In this document: positions 44,717 to 53,751 of the stretch, piece by piece
Layout of the letters: every line of letters begins with the position of its first letter
How positions within the stretch are numbered: position 1 is the first letter of the stretch
Assembly (NCBI GenBank): GCA_937873135.1
Contig: CALMVQ010000059.1
Location: 1-64,000 of the forward strand
DNA length: 64,000 bases
Reading direction: 5' to 3'
Origin: an uncultured Scytonema sp.
GTDB lineage: Bacteria; Cyanobacteriota; Cyanobacteriia; Cyanobacteriales; Nostocaceae
Position numbers and translations under genes: made by a program
The notes under the pieces: model-generated
What the model saw: the letters and a program-made list of their open reading frames with translations, nothing else
Told to the model about the DNA's origin: nothing
The model's database searches: none

Positions 44717-46963
44717 ATGAGATTACTCCTGAAGCACTTTCAATTCGAAAAGGGCAAGCCTGACATTGCTCTGGGTTTACGAGCGACGGTAGGTATGTCA
44801 GTGCCAATTGTCTTGGGGCTATTGACAGGTTCTCTTGTAAATGGTAAACAAGCAGCGCTGGCTGTATTTTTAACAATCCTGACAGACGTAGGCGGTGCAT
44901 ATCGTCACCGGGCGATCGCCATGTTCACAGCGATTGTGGGAGTTACGCTCGCAAATCTGTTAGCATCCCAGGTTGCGGGTACTTCTTGGCTTGCTGTCGT
45001 GCTGACGTTTTTCTGCTGCTTTGGATCAGCATACGCAAATTTATACGGCAACACGGCAAATTTGGTTGGCTTTGTTACCGCACTGACGTTTGTCACAGCG
45101 ATCTTTACGCCCACCACTTTGATAACTGCCCTCCACCGATGCGAACTCACTTTAGCAGGCGGAATTTGGGCAATGGTGTTGTCTTTGGGATTGTGGGTGT
45201 TGCATCCTTATCAACCCGTGCTTGAGGCAGTGGCAGAGTCTTATCTAACATTAACCAGATTTATTCAACTGGCAACTTATAAACTGCACCTGGCAAAATC
45301 TAGCCAACAATGGTCAGAAAACTTTGCACAAGCCTACGATGTAGTTATTGCTCGTCTAAAAATGTCTCGCTTGGTGTGGGCTGGCGTTCGCATGGGACGA
45401 CAAGGAGCAAGCCGTCGAGGAGTTCAATTACTCATCTTACTAGAAGATCTCGATAGAATCGCGAATGCTGTTGTCGCACTAACCGAAATTTTGGAGATTG
45501 CTTCCAGTAATCCGATTTTTGCTCAAGTACATTGGGAAGTTGAGCGCGTAATGCAAGAAGTAGCGCTTGTGGTTGCTCAAATCTCAGCCACGAGCAAAAA
45601 AGGTGGAGGAGAAATTTCTTGTCAGGAACTCGCTCGATCTCTTGAAGCATTAGAAGCTAAGCTGGAAGTTCTCAAAAGTCAGTCAATTCACGAAATCGAT
45701 GACTATTATGGATTAGTTAATATTCGGAAAGTAATAAACAGCCTGCAATCGCTAGTCAAACAAGTTTACATTGATGCAGAAATTGCCAAGCAGCTAGGAG
45801 GCACAACACCACCTATCGCCCAACCAGACACAAAAGAGTGGATGGAGGAATCTCCTTCAGTCGTTCAAACTCTCAAAGATAACCTCACCTTCCAGTCAAC
45901 TGGATTGCGTCATGCCTTGCGGTTGGGGTTGACGACTGCGATCGCTGTTCTACTTGCATACTCCTTGCATTTATTACGCGGCTACTGGGTACCACTCTCA
46001 GTGCTGGTGATTCTCAAACCGAACTTTGGCGGGACATTTCAACGAGCAGTGCAGCGAATCGGTGGAACCATCTTAGGTGGAGTGGTGGCGATCGCATTGA
46101 CATCTCAGATTCAGAATGCATGGATATTACTGTTGTTTTTGGCGTTACTGGTATTTGTGGCGTTTGCCGTGAAGCCGCTCAACTACGGTGTGTTTGTCAT
46201 CGTGGTAACACCCCTAATTTTGGTATTGGTGCATATCACCAATACGGGCGACTGGAAGCTTAGCATCTGGCGGATTCTCAACACGGTGATTGGCGGTGGA
46301 TTGGCATTAGTGGGAGGGTATCTGCTGTTTCCCAGTTGGGAACGATCGCGCTTGCCGGATCAACTGGCAAAAACGATTCGTGCTAATCTCGCTTACTTTC
46401 AACGGGTGATCACAGCTTATGACACGGTGGCAGAAAATCCGCGCACAATTAACGCAGCACGTCGTCAAACGGAGTTACAAAATGCCAACACGGCGGCAGC
46501 GATTCAACGACTCTTGAGCGAACCGAGTCATCTGCGGGGAGAAGTTGAACCAGTGATGGCAATGGTTCTCTACACCCGCAGCTTTTCCAATACCGTGACA
46601 ACTTTGAGCGAACACTTGCGGGAATTCACTGGTACCCGCCTACTTCCCGATCTAAACTCATTTACAGAGGCGATCGCAGCTACCCTCGCAAATCTGGCTG
46701 ATTTCCTGGAGCGCAGAACTTCGCTCCAACCCTTACCCGATCTATATACCTTCTTAGAACCGATACACATGCACGTTCAGCAACTCCATACAATGCGCAT
46801 CGCTGAACGTGCCATCAATTCAAGCCGCATCACTCCCACACTGCTCGTCATCCGTGAACATACGCTCGTCTCCATTGAACTTGAGCGAATTGCCACAACA
46901 GTCAAGACAATGTATGGAGCAATTGATCGCTTAGAGTTAACGGTTGTTGTGCCTCCAGAATAA
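44717..46963 (+). CDS. FUSC family membrane protein (aromatic acid exporter-like)
   Basis: 748 aa. Two blocks of membrane helices (about 20-165 and about 395-530) are separated by a long cytoplasmic helical segment and followed by a C-terminal helical domain (about 540-748), the layout of YccS/AaeB-type FUSC proteins. Motifs: GLTTAIAVLLAYSLHLLRGYWVPLSVLVILKPNFGGTFQRAVQRIGGTILGG is the classical second FUSC block. Members export aromatic acids or other small organic anions, but substrates are mostly untested. ATG at 44717. It is convergent with the carboxypeptidase gene, 10 bp apart. Confidence 0.9.
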   Translation: MRLLLKHFQFEKGKPDIALGLRATVGMSVPIVLGLLTGSLVNGKQAALAVFLTILTDVGGAYRHRAIAMFTAIVGVTLANLLASQVAGTSWLAVVLTFFCCFGSAYANLYGNTANLVGFVTALTFVTAIFTPTTLITALHRCELTLAGGIWAMVLSLGLWVLHPYQPVLEAVAESYLTLTRFIQLATYKLHLAKSSQQWSENFAQAYDVVIARLKMSRLVWAGVRMGRQGASRRGVQLLILLEDLDRIANAVVALTEILEIASSNPIFAQVHWEVERVMQEVALVVAQISATSKKGGGEISCQELARSLEALEAKLEVLKSQSIHEIDDYYGLVNIRKVINSLQSLVKQVYIDAEIAKQLGGTTPPIAQPDTKEWMEESPSVVQTLKDNLTFQSTGLRHALRLGLTTAIAVLLAYSLHLLRGYWVPLSVLVILKPNFGGTFQRAVQRIGGTILGGVVAIALTSQIQNAWILLLFLALLVFVAFAVKPLNYGVFVIVVTPLILVLVHITNTGDWKLSIWRILNTVIGGGLALVGGYLLFPSWERSRLPDQLAKTIRANLAYFQRVITAYDTVAENPRTINAARRQTELQNANTAAAIQRLLSEPSHLRGEVEPVMAMVLYTRSFSNTVTTLSEHLREFTGTRLLPDLNSFTEAIAATLANLADFLERRTSLQPLPDLYTFLEPIHMHVQQLHTMRIAERAINSSRITPTLLVIREHTLVSIELERIATTVKTMYGAIDRLELTVVVPPE

Positions 46964-46973
46964 AGGTGGTGTT

Positions 46974-47798
46974 TTACTGCGCTATCTTGGCGGGTTTTAT
47001 ATTCCTGGCTTTATAGAACATTTCCAAGCTATCGCGATCGCCCACATAACGCCAGTGCCAAGGTTCATAACTCACACCTTGAACATTGTCTTTAGGAAAG
47101 GAAATCTCAAAGCTGAAACGCGCAGCATTTGCTTGCAGCCATTGAAAAGTTTTGGTTTTGTCAAAGTTGGGATTCACGTTCGTTGATGGTGCTGCCCCAT
47201 CGCCAACATCCACAGCATAACCTGTATGATGTTCGCTATAACCTGGAGGTGCGCTGACAGCTGCTCGTTCTGCTGGTGACTGATTGCGCTGGGCACCAAC
47301 ACCAAAAAACAACTGCTCTTGATCTTTCACCGAACGAAACGCAGAAATTGGCACTAAAAGAACACCCGCACGTCGCGCTGCTTGTGTCATTTCCCGATAA
47401 CTTTGTGCTGCGGCTTTTCGCATTCTAATGCGCCCATCTGCGGAAATCGGTACCAGATCTGACTCAGGTGCTTCTGGGTAGGAAAGATGCCCCAAAAGTG
47501 TACCAGCATATTTGTTTTGGTTGACAGAACTACCTGTTTGTGATGGAGTTGCCGTAGAGGAACTCGTAGGATTCGGCTGAGAAACAGTATTTGTTTTAGG
47601 TGCATAAGTGGAAAACAAATAACCACTGATTAAAGCCAGCAGGACAAATCCCGTAAATCCTCCAATCACCAATACCAGGGGGCGAACGCGCATCTTGGCT
47701 GCTTTGGGCACGGCTTCAGGAGTATCGCGTAAAGCTGGCGGAATGTCTTCACCAGACGGTGAGTTTTGCGGTTTTCCAGAAAACCCAGTATTATCCAA
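46974..47798 (-). CDS. D-alanyl-D-alanine carboxypeptidase, VanY/M15B family
   Basis: 274 aa. A cytoplasmic N-terminus, one transmembrane anchor (LVLVIGGFTGFVLLALISGYLF, about 41-63), a Ser/Thr/Pro-rich linker, then the M15 peptidase domain. Zinc site residues are visible in SEHHTGYAVDVGD (His and Asp) and EPWHWRYVG (His). It trims the terminal D-Ala from peptidoglycan stem peptides outside the cytoplasmic membrane. The start is TTG 47798, with AGGAG 8 bp before it. No vancomycin-type regulator or ligase is adjacent, so this is a cell-wall maintenance enzyme. Confidence 0.92.
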   Translation of the reverse strand: MDNTGFSGKPQNSPSGEDIPPALRDTPEAVPKAAKMRVRPLVLVIGGFTGFVLLALISGYLFSTYAPKTNTVSQPNPTSSSTATPSQTGSSVNQNKYAGTLLGHLSYPEAPESDLVPISADGRIRMRKAAAQSYREMTQAARRAGVLLVPISAFRSVKDQEQLFFGVGAQRNQSPAERAAVSAPPGYSEHHTGYAVDVGDGAAPSTNVNPNFDKTKTFQWLQANAARFSFEISFPKDNVQGVSYEPWHWRYVGDRDSLEMFYKARNIKPAKIAQ

Positions 47799-47856
47799 GG
47801 GTTAGCTCCTGCTGTTGTTGAATAACCATAAACGATTATAGTGACCGCCCTTCGGG

Positions 47857-48044
47857 AAGTCAAAAGTCAAAAGTCAAAAGTCAAAAAAATAAAAAAGGAT
47901 ACAAGCCCCTAAATTCATTTATGGAGAAAGAAAAAAAATGTATTCCCTTGTAAAGTGCCGCAAGAGAAATACTACGTCCTTATTACAAGCCCCCAACTTC
48001 GTTATGGGGTTCTTACTTTTGACTTTTGACTTTTGACTTTTGAA
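47857..48044. mobile_element. Heptamer-ended element, second copy (about 188 bp)
   Basis: Left end is tandem AAAAGTC units (47857-47887); right end is the inverted GACTTTT units (48015-48043). The core at 47964-47992 (GAGAAATACTACGTCC...) matches the core of the element in the sugar permease gene at 26 of 29 bases, and a preceding AAAATGTATT is shared. Same architecture with a different heptamer at the ends. Fills most of the gap between the carboxypeptidase and AEC genes. Confidence 0.7.
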
Positions 48045-48156
48045 TTGGAGCGAAGCGACTGACTGCCAGTTGTCTTCACACATAATACATTATGTAAGCT
48101 ATTAGCTTTTAACTGACTGCTATTTGGTATAAACACTTACTTTTCAAGGTGCATCA

Positions 48157-49074
48157 TTGGCAAATATAATAGAACTTTACTCCAAACTAATAGCATTAGT
48201 CTTAGTAGGCTTAATCATAGGACGTACAATGCCAGCTATAGTGCCCACTCGTTTGGGGCAGTTTCTCTTTTGGGTAGGTGTACCGATAAGCATTGTTAAC
48301 TTTTTACACAAAGCTGATTTGTCAGGCCAAATTTGGATTGCGCCAGCGATCGCCCATACAGCTATTTTATTAGGAGCATTTTTAGCATGGGTCTTAATCA
48401 AATGGCAAGCTTATCGGACAAATACCGTCCCCCAAATACCGACTCAAGGTAGTTTTGTTTTGGCAGCAATGGTGGGTAACACAGGTTATCTCGGCTATCC
48501 AGTCACCCTAGCACTAGTGGGCAGAGAGTATTTTGCTTGGGCAATATTCTACGATTTGCTGGGGACAACGTTGGGAGCCTATGGGTTGGGTGTTGCTTTG
48601 GCAGCGCGTTTTAGTGGCACTCTTCAAAATCGCAGGCACATGATTCAGGCAATTACCATTAATCCTGCCTTGTGGAGTTTTGGGTTTGGCTTGCTGTTTC
48701 GAGGAGTAGCAATCGCACCTCCCATTGAATTCTGTCTGGAGACACTTGCTTGGAGTGCGGTGGCTTTATCTCTGATGTTAATTGGAATGCGACTTGCACA
48801 GCTGAATTTTCGGCACAGCTTAAAGTGGGCGGCGATCGGCTTGGGAATCAAAATGCTCATAGTTCCCCTCATTCTTGGTAGCACTTTATCACTTTTTGGT
48901 TTAACTGGCGCACCAGCAGAGGTGATTATCCTACAAATGGCAATGCCACCAGCTTTCGCCACACTCGTCATTGCCGAAACTTTCAATCTTGACCACGATC
49001 TGACAGTCACTGCATTGGCAATGGGGATGATCGTTTTGCTGGTAACGATCCCTGTTTGGTTGTGGCTGTTTTGA
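48157..49074 (+). CDS. AEC family (auxin efflux carrier) transporter
   Basis: 305 aa, about ten hydrophobic segments across the whole length. AEC features: IGRTMPAIVPTRLGQFLFWVGVPISIVNF near the start, VLAAMVGNTGYLGYPVTLALVG in the first half, ITINPALWSFGFGLLFRG, and the C-terminal LQMAMPPAFATLVIAETFNLDHDLTVTALAMGMIVLLVTIPVW. Bacterial AEC proteins carry organic acids or other anions; the substrate here is unknown. The start is TTG 48157 with AAGGTG 5 bp upstream; no ATG gives a complete first helix. Confidence 0.9.
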   Translation: MANIIELYSKLIALVLVGLIIGRTMPAIVPTRLGQFLFWVGVPISIVNFLHKADLSGQIWIAPAIAHTAILLGAFLAWVLIKWQAYRTNTVPQIPTQGSFVLAAMVGNTGYLGYPVTLALVGREYFAWAIFYDLLGTTLGAYGLGVALAARFSGTLQNRRHMIQAITINPALWSFGFGLLFRGVAIAPPIEFCLETLAWSAVALSLMLIGMRLAQLNFRHSLKWAAIGLGIKMLIVPLILGSTLSLFGLTGAPAEVIILQMAMPPAFATLVIAETFNLDHDLTVTALAMGMIVLLVTIPVWLWLF

Positions 49075-49286
49075 AAATGGGGAGGAGTGCCATACTTTCC
49101 GTGCTAACACACAAATCAAACAGCAGTCCTATATCTCTATAAAATCATAATGGCGATTTAAGTCATCAATTGCAGTTTCAGTCCAAACTATCTGGGGCAT
49201 GGGCAATCACTATCAGTTCCTAAACTATCTGCGCTAACGCCGTCCCCCCGATACCTTGGGTAGATTACAGGGGGGTACTTCTATGT

Positions 49287-52103
49287 CTAAAAAGTAAAGG
49301 GAGCGACGGCTGCAAGATCTGGATTTGAGTTGCCAACTTGACTGGTACTCAAGACCCATACTGAGGCTCCTTGTTCGATAAATATCTGTGTAATGCTATC
49401 GCTGGCTTTGTGAGGCAGTATGGTTCGCCAGCTGACTAAAGCCGTGAAAAGTTGTTTTAAAGGATCATCTTCCAGAGAACTCCCTAAGTCTGCAATCGAG
49501 TTTTCCCAATCAGTCCGTGCAACCCCAAACGGTAAGAGGTCGTGGTTGAGAGCTTTGCCTAAATTGACTAGATGCTTAAAGCAGGTATATAATTCGGGAT
49601 GGCGAATTAACCAATCTTTAAAATGTGGATTGGATTTGAGAGCTGCCGGAATATTTGGATAATTGAATTGGATGAAAATTTGGATGGCTCGAATCGCTGC
49701 ATACAATGCTTGATTGGCATCTTGGGTACAATTGTTTGCCGGACCAACGAAGGTGGCACCTGTGCCATCCCCGATTCTATAACGTGCACACATAATTTCA
49801 AGTTGACGGACGAGAACTTCCAATGGTGAGTACTTAACTCCATCAACTTCATAATCTTCAGTGAGCGCATCAAACTTGATCAAAAAGTCTGAAACCGGAC
49901 GAATTCCCAACCACCCAAACTGGCGATCGCCCATATAACGAGTCCAAGACAGCGTACCTGCAACCAGCCCATCACCATTGTGACAATACACTTGATGATA
50001 CTCAATTTCAAAACGCAACTCACCTGTCAGGGGTTCGCGTACCACCTCTGCCACTCCATATGCACAATGACCAAAGTAGATAGGTCCTTTAGCTGCAGGT
50101 TCTGGTTTTTTGCCACCAATCCCGCCAAAAACGTGGATAAGCAAGGCCTGATCGCCCTCATGCCAAGGTGACATTGATTGATGGATATCCAAACCCTTCT
50201 GACTCAAAAGAACCGATCTGATTTGTCCTTTATGTGCAACAATCTCTTGCCAGCAGCGTTTTCTAACATAATTCCAAGCTGCTTTTTCGCCGACAGTCAC
50301 CTCTTGAGGTTGGACTTGTAACAATGCACGAGGGGCAAGTGCTTGTACAACAAACCTCTTGGATGCGTCTTGTGCGCCGTAAATATACCACCCTGTATCA
50401 TTAAGCGGTAACTTTTCGATATCGCGGCTGTTTGAATGTAAAATCATGTTCTGATCAGGAATCACTGCAGGCATTTGCACAACTTCCTCAACTCCATCAA
50501 ACACACCAGAAGCACGATTGAAATGAACCACCCGGAATTGTTCGCTGTTTGCTTTGACAGGCTGCAAAAACTTCACCAATGCATAAAAGCGTCCGGAAAT
50601 TTGCACGGGTTCACTAGTAATCTTAAGGGTGACCGTATTCTCACGCTTTTCAACTACAACTGGCTGATGTAACATCACAACGATATCATCATAGGGTCTT
50701 GAACCTGTGAGCGATTCTAATGGAGTGACCTGTCGCCAATGATTGACGCGAAGTGGTTCCACGTTTCCCTGTCTGGAATTGTAAAGTGCTTCCTCGCTAA
50801 AGTGAACGTCCTTTTTCATAGACGGCACCGACACTCCAGCTTTGGGATCGTCAATCCATTTCAAATACACAACCTGTCCAATCAAATTTTCGTATTCGCG
50901 ATCTGCGTGATGCACTTCAAATAGAACACCATTATCGCGTTGGTCTTTCGGTGGCAGAATTAATCGACCCATCCAATCGGCGATCGGTCGGTAAAGCTCT
51001 GCATTGACTGACTGATTTAAAGGATAATATTCTGGTCGATTAAAAGCTGCTTGCCGATATCGTTCGTAATTATTAATCTTAGTTTTAACTATTTGTTGGT
51101 CGTCGTGAAACTTCCCTTGTACAATATTCGAGACAATGTCTACTGTTTGCCTCAGGTGAGTGCGACCATCAGGTAAGCATTTGTTTTCATCCATTGGACC
51201 CCCACGACCGATATGACCGACTGGACCGAGTGAAATCAAACTGATTTTACCCATGTGTTTGGCACGATTCCAGTAGGATAAGAAGAACACCTTCCACCGC
51301 CTGGGAGACAAAATCTGACTTAAACGCTCAACAATATCTTTGTCACCTACCAAATGGTAGAAATGTTCTACAAGAATAGCATTATTATTACCAGTGATCT
51401 CTCCGGCGACGGAAATCACCTCAATGGGTATGTCGAGTACCTGCTTGAGATCACAAATAGATGCCATTGCTTTCTGGGCACCCGCACCGAAACCAATTAG
51501 TGTAATTGGTATTTGGCTATCCGATCTGTAACCGTGACCGATTAAACTGTTATAAATGACCTGTGCTGTCCGTTGGTTATAGATGCGTCCGTAGCGTGGA
51601 TCGGCGGAAACTGCCACAATTAGTAAATCACGGATACTCATCATAAACGCAAATAAAGGACCAAAGACGACTTCCCTCGGTCGAGAGCGGACAGACAGTG
51701 GTATAAGCCCTCCAATTAACATGATGTTATTTGGTAATGCTGCGGCTAACTCGCGCTGAAACTCCTGAAATGAAGCCCGCTCAATACCATCAAAGCAAAC
51801 AACGTAACGGACTATATCCGTTGACGGTGATAGAGATTCCTCAGATATTTCTGGATGGATCTTGGGCTCGATGCGATCGCCATACCATCCCGCCCACGAA
51901 CCCAAAGCTTCGAGAGGAACCAAGAGTGCGGCGAAAAAGGCGGCAATCAAACCAATTTGCATCAAATCAATTGTCAGCTCTAACGCACTCCCTAAGGCTT
52001 TGTACCAAACTAACCATAGATTGCGGAGTTGAGGAAAAAGTAATGTACAAAGTATGACTAGGAAAACTATGCCTAAAAATTTGCTAACTTGCTTCACACT
52101 CAT
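49287..52103 (-). CDS. Large membrane-anchored protein of unknown function
   Basis: 938 aa. Two N-terminal hydrophobic segments (about 7-28 and 42-68), then a soluble body. Residues about 95-300 look like an alpha/beta-hydrolase or Rossmann-type fold (RYVVCFDGIE, NNIMLIGGLIPLSV, IPITLIGFGAGAQKAMA, IEVISVAGEITG), but the expected nucleophile-elbow GxSxG reads GFGAG with no Ser. A middle beta-rich part follows, and a C-terminal domain (from about 755) has VGPANNCTQDANQALYAAIRAIQIF, suggestive of a Cys-centred active site. Related large proteins occur in cyanobacteria without assigned function. The downstream gene (52278-52925) is upstream in transcription, 174 bp away on the same strand. Confidence 0.75.
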   Translation of the reverse strand: MSVKQVSKFLGIVFLVILCTLLFPQLRNLWLVWYKALGSALELTIDLMQIGLIAAFFAALLVPLEALGSWAGWYGDRIEPKIHPEISEESLSPSTDIVRYVVCFDGIERASFQEFQRELAAALPNNIMLIGGLIPLSVRSRPREVVFGPLFAFMMSIRDLLIVAVSADPRYGRIYNQRTAQVIYNSLIGHGYRSDSQIPITLIGFGAGAQKAMASICDLKQVLDIPIEVISVAGEITGNNNAILVEHFYHLVGDKDIVERLSQILSPRRWKVFFLSYWNRAKHMGKISLISLGPVGHIGRGGPMDENKCLPDGRTHLRQTVDIVSNIVQGKFHDDQQIVKTKINNYERYRQAAFNRPEYYPLNQSVNAELYRPIADWMGRLILPPKDQRDNGVLFEVHHADREYENLIGQVVYLKWIDDPKAGVSVPSMKKDVHFSEEALYNSRQGNVEPLRVNHWRQVTPLESLTGSRPYDDIVVMLHQPVVVEKRENTVTLKITSEPVQISGRFYALVKFLQPVKANSEQFRVVHFNRASGVFDGVEEVVQMPAVIPDQNMILHSNSRDIEKLPLNDTGWYIYGAQDASKRFVVQALAPRALLQVQPQEVTVGEKAAWNYVRKRCWQEIVAHKGQIRSVLLSQKGLDIHQSMSPWHEGDQALLIHVFGGIGGKKPEPAAKGPIYFGHCAYGVAEVVREPLTGELRFEIEYHQVYCHNGDGLVAGTLSWTRYMGDRQFGWLGIRPVSDFLIKFDALTEDYEVDGVKYSPLEVLVRQLEIMCARYRIGDGTGATFVGPANNCTQDANQALYAAIRAIQIFIQFNYPNIPAALKSNPHFKDWLIRHPELYTCFKHLVNLGKALNHDLLPFGVARTDWENSIADLGSSLEDDPLKQLFTALVSWRTILPHKASDSITQIFIEQGASVWVLSTSQVGNSNPDLAAVAPFTF

Positions 52104-52277
52104 AACAATTTTGGATTTTAGATTTTATATTTTGGATTGCCCCACAAATTAGTTTGGGGGCTTATAATCGTGAAATTATTTGATTCAAACTCTACAAATA
52201 AATTTAAGGATCACCGTCGCCATTTTTTAGATTTGGGATTTTAAATTAAAGAAAAATCCTAAATCAATTGGCTTTCC

Positions 52278-52925
52278 TCATACCCTCCCGTTATCTCTAT
52301 TACCAACATGAGTTTGGTTAATTCCGGAAGAAATCTGCGGTTGTACTTGCGTATTCCTCGGTACTATAGATACCCACTTGCTTAATTTGGCAAATCCAAT
52401 ATTGCGTTGCAAAATTTGAAAGATAATCCATCCCAACATACCGCACCAACTAGCCTGCCAAATCCCAATATGAAGGGTGACGTGCAAGCCAATAGTTAAT
52501 GCTAACAGCGTCCAGATCGAGAGCAATACTTGAATCGGCACACCCAAATAAGGCAAAGCTACTAAAAAACCCAAAATTAACGGTGCATAGGCAAGTCCGA
52601 GTGTAGACCATACAATCTCATAGGAGGTGATAGCATTATATAGTACGCAACTCACTAACCACGCACTTAAGCTCCAACATCCAGCAGTGACTGCGAACAA
52701 TACAGACGCAATCAGCAGGCTGAGGATAAAGCGAATTGGTTTGACACGGTTAAGGTATAATACGATACCCTGACCTATAGATTGAGAAATCCACGCAAGA
52801 AGTACAATGTATAATGCTGCTTTTGAAGCCAGGGGTAAGGTTTGAATCAGCACAAATGCTTCGCTCTTGAGAGCGATCGCGCTCATTACAAGTTCCCAAA
52901 ATCTGTCGAGGGCAGTTTCAGTCAT
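52278..52925 (-). CDS. Integral membrane protein, Yip1-like
   Basis: 215 aa with about five or six hydrophobic helices (ALYIVLLAWISQSIGQGIVLY, FILSLLIASVLFAVTAG, LGLAYAPLILGFLVALPYLG, IQVLLSIWTLLALTIGLHVTL). The LAYAPLILGF and IWTLLALTIGL pattern resembles the Yip1 domain; similarity is judged by eye. ATG at 52925. It lies just ahead of the 938-aa membrane-anchored protein on the same strand and could share its transcript. Function not known. Confidence 0.65.
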   Translation of the reverse strand: MTETALDRFWELVMSAIALKSEAFVLIQTLPLASKAALYIVLLAWISQSIGQGIVLYLNRVKPIRFILSLLIASVLFAVTAGCWSLSAWLVSCVLYNAITSYEIVWSTLGLAYAPLILGFLVALPYLGVPIQVLLSIWTLLALTIGLHVTLHIGIWQASWCGMLGWIIFQILQRNIGFAKLSKWVSIVPRNTQVQPQISSGINQTHVGNRDNGRV

Positions 52926-53159
52926 GGGGTCAAAAAGTTTATTTATTATTCTTTTATAATCTTTTATGGTTATGCTATCACTCCGGCGTTCATGTGTAAA
53001 CTGTTACGTTATTATTGTTCATTGTTCTTCGTAGTGAGCGTAAAGAACGCTGATTACAAAAATCTTCACTTTTCCCCGACTCTTTACTCCTTTAATGGGC
53101 GTGATCTGCTGGTTGGATGTACCTATCTATATTAAACCCACTCCTACGGACGCCACTTG

Positions 53160-53681
53160 CTACAACGTGGGAGATCCACGCAACGCAATGCCTCCTCCCC
53201 ACTCCCCTAATTCATAGTTTTCAAATGGTTGGTGAATCCAGGGGTTGTCTACAAGATATTCGGCGTAGTAATTTGGAGCTATTGTAGAACAAGCTTTATA
53301 CCAAATAACACCAGTACGAATCTCTTCAATTGGGGAATCACTATTTTGTTCTAACCAAGGTACAGTCTGCTGAAGTGTGATCCCAGAGTCTACTAAATCA
53401 TCGACAAGGAGAATGCGCGAACCTAATGTTTCTGTAGTCATTGTTAAATGGCGGGCAATGGTTAATTTGCCTCTCTCTTGCTTGCCCGAACCAGAGTAGG
53501 ATGATGTTGCCAAAATAGCCAATGGTTGCTTGTATATACGCGATAAAATATCTCCAACTCGCAGTCCCCCTCTGGCAAGACAGACAATTTGATTGAACTT
53601 CCAACTGGATTCATAAATTTGAGTAGCCAGTTGTTCGATTTTTTGGTGATAATCTGACCAAGAAACGTAAAGATCTGGCAT
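53160..53681 (-). CDS. Purine-type phosphoribosyltransferase (Gpt-like)
   Basis: 173 aa, cytoplasmic. PRPP-binding motif RILLVDDLVDSGITL (about 90-104) with the two acidic residues and the hood-type N-terminal IVCLARGGLRVGDILSR are clear. The short length and ARGG element fit the xanthine/hypoxanthine-type or the archaeal-like HpRT group. Likely salvages a purine base to its nucleotide, although some members act on other bases. Divergent from the GPH symporter gene, starts 70 bp apart. Confidence 0.88.
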   Translation of the reverse strand: MPDLYVSWSDYHQKIEQLATQIYESSWKFNQIVCLARGGLRVGDILSRIYKQPLAILATSSYSGSGKQERGKLTIARHLTMTTETLGSRILLVDDLVDSGITLQQTVPWLEQNSDSPIEEIRTGVIWYKACSTIAPNYYAEYLVDNPWIHQPFENYELGEWGGGIALRGSPTL

Positions 53682-53751
53682 AAAAGATCTGATTTAAGGC
53701 TAATACTAAATGACAAACAACTTATTTTAGTATGATAGAGCGCAAGATATT

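Noticed and set aside
47857-48043. Regularly repeated short units resembling a CRISPR array
   Set aside because: The repeats are 7-bp tandem units without spacers, in inverted orientation at the two ends of one element.
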